Below, in pieces: positions 36,240 through 47,700 of a stretch of DNA of 64,000 nucleotides. This DNA is from Endomychus coccineus (Eukaryota; Arthropoda; Insecta; Coleoptera; Endomychidae): assembly GCA_958510875.1 (NCBI GenBank), contig OY294070.1:5332001-5396000 (forward strand). Reading direction: 5' to 3'. Under the pieces are notes generated by a model. The model saw only the letters and a list, made by a program, of their open reading frames with translations, searched no databases and was not told where the DNA came from. The number at the start of each line of letters is the position of its first letter. The stretch's first letter is position 1. Both the position numbers and the translations under genes were made by a program.

Positions 36240-38880
36240 AACACATGCGAAGAGTATCTTATAGAATGTAAAAAATTATATAAAAATCAGAAAATCATAA
36301 ATCAAATAATTTGCGAAGAGTAACTTTGCCACGCCCACTATTCATCTATTCTCTAAGCGTCAACACTATATCTATTTCTCTAAAAGTTTTGTGTTTGCCA
36401 AAAATTGAAATTGTGAATTTCTTGTTGTAAAACTGTAGCTATTGAATGGGAAAATTAATTCAAACTTTTTGACTTTTCATTATTTGCTCCGAATTCGACG
36501 TTATCGACTAACCCGGAAAATATATTTAATCTTATGTTAGTATGTTAATAGTTTGTATTTCCAGTTAATAATCAATAAAGAATGGTGAATTAATAACCTA
36601 TTTAGGATATTCAATATACGTTTGGGCTATTCAGAGGGTCGAAGAAACAACAGATAAACATGTTTTAAGTGATTAGTGTATGAATTCATATTTTCTTTAT
36701 TAATGAGACATTGAATTGTCATTCACGATATACGTTAATAGCTGAACAAACCTGTCAAATGGAATTATACATTTCAGGCCATTCATTTATCAGGTTCACT
36801 CATTTCATTTGTTCGAACTGATGATGCTATTTTGGTCTCTTTTTTAATAATTATTTACGAGCCTTCGAAATAACAAAAGCAAATCTTACTAGTTTTCTGC
36901 CTTCTGTTTTTCCCGATGTAAGGAGCCACCAAAATCGAACTATCATCAATAGTCTAGGAAATAAAGCACTAAAATACGTCCGACCTTCCAAAACTGGCGC
37001 AGTCAGACGGATTGACTTGCGGTATTCTGCATTCGATTCAGAATGTAATTTAGAAATGTTGTGCCCCGTTTGTTTTTTGGCCAAACTTTTTATTGCATTT
37101 CTACAGCGAACAAATCCTTTTTTACGAGTGCACTTTTTGAGGTGAATAAGAAAAAATCAATTACTCGGTGAATAATGAGTTAAACGGGTTCGAGTTAGTT
37201 TCTCGGGGGTTTTCCGGGTCGCTGATCACGAATATGATGTCCAAAAAATTCCGTAGCCCCCCTTGGGCCATCCCCGGGGTATACGAAGGTCCTGACGCCC
37301 TGGATATCGATGAATTTCATTAGACATTATTTTTTTATGCTTGTCAACTGATCGAGTGAAGATGTAAAGGTCGCTGATAATGATTACGACATGCAAAAAC
37401 TTTCCTGAAATACCTGGGGATACCTGGAAACTGGATATCTATGTCATCTTCTAGAAATTCTTTAATTTTTCTTCGAAATAAGCAACAAATTCAGGCTCTC
37501 GGGGGTTTTTGCTTTGTAATAAGAAGAGAACCGATATAACTTTTTATATAATTAGAAATTAGGAAATAGTTTTCAACCCCCACTTTAGAGTCGGCAAAAA
37601 GGTACTCTGGGGCATGAATATATAAACAGAGGGTGTCCCCAAGAGTCGATAGTACATCGAAAGATAAGTCGAAATGCATGATATAATTTTCTTTAGAAAC
37701 AATTCCTAAAAGACATATCTCCCGATTCAACAAAACCTTTTTTCATCTTAATTTGGTTCAAGAACAGTTAAAATAGATACCTTTTATTTGATACTAGAAA
37801 TACTTTTCAAAATTGTCCAGTGTATGGGATTTGTTCCCCTTTGGTCACCCTAATTTCCTACATCGCTGCATATTTTCCAATAATTTCAAAGTATAAAAAA
37901 AAATCATTCTTGTGGTTTTTGGATTTGAATAATACACCCATTTTAAAATCGAAATATGCAATCAATATTGAATTTTTGTTTCACATCCTTTCTGAAATGG
38001 TTAAACAGTTAGACATTGGTGAGAAAAATACAAGAACTATTATTTTCATGGATAGTGTATCCGATAGGAAAGAGTTATAACAAATTATGAACAACCTGAA
38101 GATCCTTGCACTCTATTCTAAGCATTTGAACGTGAGTTTCGATGTTTTTCAACGAAATGGCACAATAATAAATACCGCACAATTAACCACCTAATGTTCT
38201 GTATCTGTTTTCTACCAATATAATTACGTAACGATGATAGCTTCTCCATAAAACACAGTAATTATGTGGCCCGACCTTCGCTTGTCCGTGTTTTGATAAA
38301 ATTACCTTTGTATTATATTTTATTTGCATATATCATTATACAAATTTCATATCATTCATTGTTATTCTCTCAAGCGCGACTTGAATTTTGGGTTTTTCTT
38401 CTGGGTTTCCAGTTTTTACATACAATTCGTATCGATCACACTTTAAAGTGACGATTGCAATCTGATGAATATCTAGTTGCGATAATAATATTGGCACAGT
38501 TGAAAGAAGTTCAAATATCTTCCAAAAGTAAGTAACTCATGTTTTTGGGTTTCATTTACATTTAATGTCATTAACGATGGAACTCAATATCATTGAAATA
38601 TCCTGCACGGCTACGACTGCAGGAGTGAATCCTTTCAGCTCAATTTTCCTTGGCTTTTTCACACAATTTCGCTCGAATATCGCGAATGGTGGCTTCAATG
38701 TTGCTTCTCAAGTCGCCTAAATTCATACTAAAACCAGTCAACGTCACACCTTTCAACATTCACGGCAAGGAAGTGGTTAGAGCATCTACTAGTCCTGTCA
38801 ATAAGGTGGGGAAATAGGCCTAATAACTAACTATTTTGCAGAAAGTCCAATCGGAATTTTTTTGCATGATTTTCTATAGA
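36240..38880. other. Non-coding, one unassigned repeat
   Basis: Mostly AT-rich. The segment 37190-37320 (GGGTCGCTGATCACGAATAT region) resembles 42050-42200, so it belongs to an interspersed repeat. No gene supported. Confidence 0.4.
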
Positions 38881-38884
38881 TCAT

Positions 38885-39447
38885 AGGTCTCAATAAGTGA
38901 CAGAACAGAACTGCGACGGTAAAGAATCCAAATGCGATTTATTATCTATCCAAAGGGGGATTCGACAAGGGTCCATCCTTGGACCTCTTTTATATATAAT
39001 CTGCACAAATGATGTGCCCGATTTAGTTGCAGCGGTATTGTATGAACCGACCATGATAGAACTATAAATGCAATTAAATTTAATTATCATGCAAATAGTC
39101 AAACCATTTACTACTGGCACAAATATAATCAAAACGTCACAAAGTATATGTTTCCTTGGAATTTATGTTGACTCCCGTTTGGACTGGTCACACCACATAG
39201 ACCGTGTTCCAAAAAGTATGTCGTCATATTGTTTTAAGCTGAAAACAATTAAAAGAGTAGCTTATCATGCTTATATAGACTCTCGATTGAGATACGGTGT
39301 TATATTCTGGGGCAACTCTACAGAGGCCGACAGAATCTTTGAGTTACAAAAGAGATGCCTAAGAAGTATGTTCATGCTGAATAAAATAGAAAGCTGTAAA
39401 AGACTTTTTGTGCAATATAATATTCTCACATCAATTAAAAATTAAAA
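38885..39447 (+). pseudogene. LINE reverse-transcriptase C-terminal remnant
   Basis: GIRQGSILGPLLYIICTNDV (about 38953-39012), then in another frame SICFLGIYVDSRLDWSHHID, AYIDSRLRYGVIFWGNS and LQKRCLRSMF (39145-39372). These are the palm-to-thumb motifs of non-LTR reverse transcriptases. It is 5'-truncated and frameshifted. Confidence 0.75.
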
Positions 39448-40139
39448 CTACTATATATTCTTTAGAAAGTTGGTTGAGTAATTAAAAGTCTTTTTTAAAT
39501 ATTACCTGAACTTGTACTGTATTATGTTCAACATATTTTTCAATATTTAGCTTTGTCTTATTGATGTCGTAATTTTATGGAACTCGTCATGGGTCCCTTA
39601 TTGATACATTAGGTTCAATCGATTCTATTGGAAGTGAATAACGATAAACTTCTATATATAATAATATATTGTTATTATTTCATTTCATAAACAATAAAAA
39701 TTTAAAAATAATAACTTACCGAACTTTGAAAATCAGAAAAGATCAAATAAAAGATATTTATATGGAATTAAAAACAATAGTAAAAGCTAAATAATAGTTA
39801 GGATATTAAAATTAACAATGTAAAACATAATAAACAACAATGTAATAGAATAAGAAGTGATAAACAAGAACTTCAGTGAAAGTGAAGAAACGTACTGTGT
39901 AACGAAGGCAGAAATCATAATTAAAGTGATTACAAAACTATCATGAGATAGTACAAAACATTGAATAATGTTATAGATATAAGTTAGGATTAGTAAATTT
40001 GAGTTATGTAATGTTAAAAGAATGTTATTGATATAATATGGTATGTATTAGATTTAAGAATAAGTAACTATCAAGAAAACCATAAATATGGGAATAATCA
40101 TATTAATAATAACCCAATCATAGGTTATATTATACCAAA

Positions 40140-41290
40140 GTGTGGGGAAAAATGTAGGCAATATTAATTTAAAAAGAAGGAATCACTATCAATTAAAATA
40201 AGTTGAAAATCTCCAATAATTCAAAAATTAAAGAATACTAAATTCTGATTGGTTGAGAGGAATTTCTAGTGTCAGTCTGGTAACAATGAGTACTTCTGTC
40301 AGTTTAACAACAATTAACTTGGCATTCTTGATAAGTAAAGTAAGCACCTGATAGGTTGTTTATGACATCAAGTAGCGTCGGTTTTGGAGGCCTATAAAAA
40401 GGTCTGAAAGTAAAGCCAAGTTCAGTTTGCATTAATATCCAAGCAGAGACTGTTCTTCTCTGGCAACTCACCAAAATTTTCTAACCTAAGTTTATAAAAG
40501 ATAAACATCAGAGAACGCAAGTGTTCCAAACTTCGATAGGTTCAAAGTAACCAAAGTTAATAAGTTTTATTAAAAGTCAACGAGTGTCCCAAGTATCTAA
40601 ACCAAATAAAAGGTAGTAATAACCTCCAATTTATAAGAAGTATCCAACGATTGCCATTCTTCAACATAATTTCAATAAAGCATCGAAAAGTTTTATGTCT
40701 TATCTAAAAGAATAAAACAAAGTATTATCAACAGTTCCTGATCCTCAAGAAGAAGTAACCTAAATTAGTTACCTGTGATTATCGTGAAAAAGCATAGTGT
40801 TGTGTAAAAGGTGAATCAACGAAATTATAAAAGGAAGTAAATTGAAAATTGCCCACATTGTTAAACACACTTTTGGATATTATCTAAACGTAAGTTTGTT
40901 TATAATTTCTACATCATATTATCCGTGTTATCTGTAAAGAAAAAGGAAGATTATTAATTATAACAATATAAACAAATATTAGTTGTAAAAGTGATTTTAA
41001 GGTTATGTCATAGATTTTGTAAACATAAAATTGAGTTACCCAAGATAATAAGAGTCATAGAAATTAAATATTGTGAAATCAAAGAGCATTGTGTTTAATT
41101 CCATATAAAATTATTCTATAGATAAACTTCAAAACTTCATAAACATTAATTTAAAGTTCAAATATAATCAAATTAAAAGATAAAAAGCTAGCCGGTAGAA
41201 TCAAAAATTATAATTATTAAAATTCAAATAAAATAAAATCATAAGAAATTAATCTTAACAATTGTCACCAACGTGGGGCAAAAATAAAAC
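40140..41290 (+). mobile_element. Possible LTR and primer-binding site of a retroelement (fragment)
   Basis: An AT-rich block from TGTGGGG (about 40140) ends in ACA (41260). It is followed by TTGTCACCAACGTGGGGC (41262-41279 region), whose last ten bases equal those of the tRNA-Lys1,2 primer site (CAACGTGGGGC ending). A TATA box and initiator lie inside it. No downstream coding region or second LTR was found. Alternatively the block is a promoter plus 5' exon of gene 2. Confidence 0.35.
40393..40427 (+). promoter_or_regulatory. TATA box and arthropod initiator
   Basis: TATAAAAA (40393-40400) and TCAGTT (40422-40427), with 31 bp from the first T of the TATA box to the initiator A at 40424. This is the exact geometry of a strong insect core promoter. 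It may be the LTR promoter of the surrounding element or an alternative promoter of gene 2; a donor (AAAC|GTAAGT) follows at 40890. Confidence 0.6.
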
Positions 41291-41706
41291 AGTAAGAATT
41301 TAGTTAATAATATATAATATAATTTGTAGGTACTAAAACAGATCAGATAATAACTCAAAATAATCTAGTTTTCATTATAATTATGTATGGGGAAAGATGG
41401 GGTACTTAGGAGCTTCTGTTATATGAGCATGCGCCTACCGTTAGAGACCCCCCTCCCCCTCTATATTGTGCCACAACAAAACATAAGTATTACAAAGGTG
41501 AGCACCTCTCACCTCATTCTACTGTTCCATTCTTGTGAAATATTCTGAGAAATATGTAAACGAGAACTAGCTCAGGAAAATCTTCTATACCAGAATATTT
41601 GCTAATAATGTCTCTCACACCGAAGACAGAATGCCCAGAAATATAAAAACCGTATGCGTGTCGTCTAATGCAAGGAACTAATTGTTTTTTTTTCTTATAG
41701 TGCCAC

Positions 41707-44700
41707 ATGCAGAATGCCGGGCTACAATTCGGCCAAGGAGCTGCTCCTTCCCAAGAGTCAACGTTCGATACACCAGTGGTGAGTTTTCGCTTTCATATGA
41801 ACGGTTAAAATGAAAGTAAATTCTCATTTTCCCAACTTTTCGTACAACATTAACCAGGTGTTAATATGCCAAACTTGAGGAGGTGATTATACCTACACGA
41901 AAAAATAAGGCGCTTAACAAAAGAATCATAGAAGAACAGATAGATATGAACATTAGGCATGAGTCAGATGTAAAAATAAAAACTTCGTGGTTTACTAAAG
42001 AACTTTGGTCTCAAAAAGACATGTAGGTCAGAATCGAAAATTGTTTGTGGGATTCGATTCGTGGGGTTATCAGGATCATTCATAACACATAAAACCTCAT
42101 GGGTCACCCCCCCCTGGGGGCCAAAAATGACCCCCGCCCCAAATGGGTAATTTCGAATTTAAAATGTACCATGGGTTTTTTGGGTCGCTAATCACGTTTC
42201 GGGGACGTGGGCATTTTTAAATGAAACTGGTGCGATAAAGACGCTTTGCGCTGATACTATAAGTTTTAAGAAATCCCGTTTTCGACTGATACGTTTTCTG
42301 ATGATGGTTGTGAGACTGAAACGTACGTAAAGACGAAAATAATAAGCATGTGTGTTGGTGTGACCTATTTCTTGAGAATTTATATAAAATTCATCCCTTT
42401 GTCAAGAATCATTATAATTAACAAACAATTATAATATGTGGAAATCTCAAATTTCTCAAATGTCAAAAGCAGGGCCATTCTACACTTTTGAACCTTACTT
42501 TAAGCAAAACACACGCGTGAGTGTTTGTAATTCTGTAAACTTTCAGAAAATCAAAAAAGTTTGAACGGCAATGGTTGCAATAGAAGAGACCGTCGTGAAC
42601 TTTTCCAACGCATTCCAGCGAAGAGCATGAAATCCTGTCCAGTTATTAAATCAAAGCACGTGCAATAATTATTTGCGATATCAATTAAACCAATCCGTTA
42701 AACCCTTAAATATTTGAATAACGTTATATTCCAGCGTTCGGTGAATTCACATCTAGTTAGTTGGCAATGAATTTCACTAAGCAAGCAGGGGCTAAGCTCG
42801 ACGTATTTACAAACAGTTGAATTGTGATAATTGTTTGTAAAACAGTGTATTCTTACCGCTTGTGTATAAAAGCATCGACCTGATATGTTCTTCAGTCGAT
42901 ATCGAGTGGTCTTGTGTCGTTTGTTTTTGTTTAATTGATAGAGGCGTTTCTATGCAGGTGAATAATAATATAAGCTTGTCAAATATTTGTTTCGATCTAG
43001 GGGTTGAATATTTAGTTATTTCTTGATATATACCCGTCAAAATAATGGTTCATCCTGCCGAAGGGAATGAATGTTAAATAAATTCAAATATGTTAATAAA
43101 TTATAAAAGAGTTCACACTGTGGATGCACACACTATAACACTATAAATAAGAACAACTAGCTCACTAGGATACATGTCCTTAGATTCTTGATTGATTGGA
43201 TAATAATTCTTCAATATATTCAATCAATAAAAGATAAAGGACTGCAAATAATTCGACTCGCCCCTGGGAAGGTCTCACAGAAGATGATTCCTCTCGATGT
43301 CCATGTTCTGGTCTCCTCTCGAGTTTTCGCGCATTAGTAAAATAATGATTTGCGCCATTAAAACACAGATGTCAGTCAAAGTCTTTTTCCAAGTTTGATT
43401 ATCTATAATTCCCAGTTGAAACCGTTATTAACACTATTCAAGCAGTTAGAAACTCAGTAATGTATAACGTTACAAGTACCGAGGACCTTTCGGGTACCAT
43501 CATCAGAGTAAACTAAATTATAAATCAAAATGTGTCTGTTTAAATACTACTTGGGGATAATAATGCAAACAAAGGGTTACCCTCAGCTGGAGATCGGTAT
43601 TTAATAAATTGCTGCATTAATGCTTGTTAGCATTGTTAAACCCAAATAGCATTCAAACAGGCACACCTTGATTTCATATTTAGTTTACTCTGATGATGGC
43701 TACTTGGTAGCCGAAAGGTCCTCAGTATTTTGGGAGGTTTTTTTAGTGGATAAGGGTGAATATTTCTTATTTATAGTCAAATAGGTTAACTTAGATTAAT
43801 TTCGGGAGCCAGCTGAAGAAATTTTGAGTGCACTTTGTTAGTTAAAAGATGTTAAGTACGAGCGTACTTGAAGTATAAGAGGATGCTAAAAACGGTGGAG
43901 AAAAACTACCCCAGCCGCTAGACTCTAATAGCCATCAAAACAGTAACATTTCATATTCGGTACGACTATCCAGATATAGTAAAAGAGTCTAAGAACTACG
44001 ATTCTGTTCAGCATTGTTGTTAGAAGTTTGTTGATAGTAATATAGATTTTATAATTAACAAGTGTCTTTAATTCAACATAAGAGTTTTGTTATCTCAATC
44101 AAAATTACACTGGTTCTTCGAAATCCTTACTCCTTAGTGAGTACGAAACCAGGAGACCAGTTGATTTCAAGATATATCTATTTGTATAGAATTTATTTGA
44201 AAATACTTGAAGCTGAATATCCTTATTGGAATGTTGAATATTTTTTTGTGTGTGTTCATTCAACAATACGTAGCTAGTTTTCACTTTTACTACCAATAAA
44301 ATTGAAATTCGTTTTGACATTTCGATTGTTTATTTTCTATTCAATACTAATATGCTCTATTTTATCTTCCTACACTATACGTATTATAATGGAAGTATGG
44401 TAATCCATTTTTGAGATGATGCAAGTGAGTGCGTGTGGTGATCACATACAGTATCTGTGGTGCTCACAGACAGTGTTTTATAATTTTATTTATAAAGTAT
44501 TTCTTGTATATTTACTTAGTTACTCATGTTTATTAAACGATCTCATCGATTTTGATATAACGGCGTCATAATATATACTCAAGGATGAGAAATTCCATTC
44601 TACCATTAGTTAAGACAACACGTTGTTCCTAAACCCTGAATTTCGGCCATCCCTTAGGTAAATACAGTATAAAATCACTTTCAACATTATTATTGTACCA

Positions 44701-47700
44701 GAAATTGGTAGCCACAACCTTCTGATAACAAGTTCCATCTGTTACATGAACCTCTTGAAATGTTAGTTATGATTTTTTTAATTTTCAAACCTTCAGTAAA
44801 AGATGTGTTTATTACACGATTTCCCTAAAAAATTCGATGAAAAATACTATGTTGACGGAATGTTTGCTCTAGGACTTTTTTTAACGATCTTTGAAAAAGC
44901 TTGAGCAAATGCAATATACTCTATGGACTTCGTCAGCGAACATATAATAAGAGGCATTGGAACTGATACCATTGTAAAAGCGTTGCGGGAATCCAAGCAA
45001 AGGTTGGCTTACTGTCAAGTGGTGGCCATTCGAAACCCATACCCAAACCAAATTCACTGTACTTCTTCCTCTAGAAGCACTGATTCTAATCATCATTTCC
45101 TTATTGATACAAATACTTTGATGAAACATTCTACTATCTCACATTTTACTATGCGAAAGGAAATTGTATCTGTGATGGTAAAAACACTACATGCACGTTA
45201 TCAATTACGTGTTTAATTTTCAAAGGGCAGTGTTACCAGATTGTCATATTGCTATTGAATATTGGAAAAATAATAGTAATGATAATGCTAGCATCTGCCT
45301 GAACCAAGAAATCACCAACAGTTGAAAATTGAAAGGATAAAAAAATTCAAATAGATAATTCTATTCACTAATCGCTATCGTCCCCCGTTTTATTATTAAA
45401 GTAAGAACTCGGAGGATTAACAGTTTGGAGTGCTTTGTACCACAAGTTGTTTTGTTTTTCAATAGCATCTCTGCCCATGTGTTCATTTTAATGAGATTGT
45501 GCTGCTAAGTCATCTAGGACATATTTACGAACTGGCTTATTTCTAAAAAGATATGTAGTTAGCAAGTTCCTTGATATAAAAATTTCAGTATGGTACATAC
45601 TAGCGACTTAGAATTCTTATCAGGCTCATAAATAATACATTTTGATTGAGTATTGTGAAATTTTACCCATGCACTTGGATTTAAATTTAACAATCGAAAT
45701 ACAAAGGAATATAAAAGTATGAATACATGCATTTGTTTCTAGTTGGCTTTTGGCAGACAACAATGATAAGTTCTCTCTAGTCTAGATCGATAAGTAATAT
45801 CACAAACTAATGGTTCTAGACAGTTGTTTCGCTCTGCTCATAGAGCTCATCTTCGAAAGAGAATCTATCACTAACGTAGCAAATTTTCTCGTTCTTCTAA
45901 GGAGAGCGAAACTGCTGTCTAGAACTATTAGTTTGTGATGTTACTGATCGATCTAGCTTAGAGAGAGATTATCAGATTTAAATGTATGTAACCTACCTTT
46001 TACCATTAGCTTTAACAATTTTCAAAGTTACTTGCTACAAAAGCCAAGTTGCGCCTAAGAAAACAAACTTGTATAAAGCATTTTCTTGATTTTCTTTGAT
46101 ATCAGATGTCGAAAAATCGACCCATTTCGGAGCAACATTGGGAAGTTCCAAACGTTCTTCTCTTGGATCATCTTTTTTCCCCTTCTAAGCCATTTTTTTT
46201 TCGATATACTGCTAATGACATACGGCATCCATGAAATACGAGGGTCGTTCATTAACTCTTCAGAAAAATGCAAGAGATGGCGCGCGCGTGGCTAAAATCG
46301 TTTGTTTTTGGAAAGTGTCATTACTCACTAGAAAGTTGTTCGAGTTGTAAAAAAATCTGGTAATATAATACTTTAAAAATGCTACTATTTTGAGCTATTG
46401 TTGTTTTTATTTCTTCGTAGGAAAGGGATGGAATAAGATCTCTACATCTATTACCAGAACTTTTACAATATTCAAAATTTTGCTGTAAAAAATTTCCGCT
46501 TAGCCCAATCAATATCAAAATTTTTTTTTATATCTACACAAATTTGATACATTGGTTTGTTTACAAAAAATAATAATTGTATCAACTACTTGCAAACTTA
46601 ATTATACTGTAGTGGAGCTAATTTTAGAATAAAATGGTATTTGTGTCGTTTCGCTTCTTAAATTGGATGAATCAAATATCTATCTTTATCTTTATGTCAC
46701 GCCTTGCGGTTATAGAAACCACAATAATTTTCTCACGAACGTTACGAAATGTGGCTAAGTTATCGAATGTTGTCTATTCAATTGATTATTTACTTTCATA
46801 CAAACATATGTATATTACAATGCCTTGAATGAATAACAAATATATTTTCGTGTTAGCAGTCAGAGTTAAGTTCCTCTATGTCGAACGACAACCAGAAAGA
46901 TGTAAAGATAGAGAGAGCGCTGATGCCATACGCGTAACGTTAAAAAAAAATTAAGATTAAACGAACTAACAGCTAGAAGATTCATTCCTTCTCTTTACTA
47001 AATATCGCCCACACACTGTAGTATTCAATATAAGCTGTTGAGGAGTAGTGGATTTCTCAATAGGCAAAATCCCCCCACCATCCGATTATATATCTTAAGC
47101 CGGTCACTAAAATAGTCGCTGGCGCTCTCTATTCATTAGAGCATCGAGTAGGACGATAGAGTCACTATTCGACATTTTCTCCATTTCGAAATGCTAAAGC
47201 ACCAAGTGATCCAAACGTCATCTACCAGAGGATAGATGTCCCACTGTAAAAATTATTCAAAATCAACCGTATGTACGACCCAAAACGCGGGAATAATCAT
47301 CATGAACATTCACTTAGCCATATTGCAACGCACATTATTCAGTCAACACTATTATACACGCTTATTTACATGTAAAAATACGTTCCAATCACACGAAGAC
47401 ACCGTGGGAACATGTGCAACATATAATTTTCCACAAGAAATAGATACAACTTTGTTAAATTGTAATATTTATCATCTGTGACAATCATGCCGGTTACGCG
47501 CCAGTAGGCCTAAACGATACTGTCGTCAGCTTCGTACTTTTCGAATCTATCGGCTCAATAGTTTCAGAAATTTTGTGTTTGAATCAGTCAGTAAGTCAAT
47601 GGTGTTTCCCTTTATATAGATAAATTTATAAAACTTGCAAAGTTGTCTATTATGGCTGAGACAATAAAAACAAACAAAACAATATCTCCACAGTAAAGTG

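Larger units (their letters stand above)
43430..43760. mobile_element. Family B Penelope terminal repeats as an inverted pair
   Basis: Minus-oriented repeat with a damaged hammerhead (43477-43510), then about 60 bp matching the 3' coding end of the family B GIY-YIG remnant at 26395-26460, then a plus-oriented repeat with an intact hammerhead (43686-43727). The outer sequences (GTTTACTCTGATGATGG and complement) are inverted relative to each other. Confidence 0.6.

Noticed and set aside
40424..40889. Definite 5' UTR exon of gene 2
   Set aside because: The core promoter geometry and donor are good, but the primer-site-like sequence downstream suggests an LTR instead; kept only as an alternative.
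44881..45216. Overlapping open frames on both strands
   Set aside because: No recognisable motif on either strand, and the left flank resembles repeats at 34.2 and 34.8 kb; not supportable as a gene.
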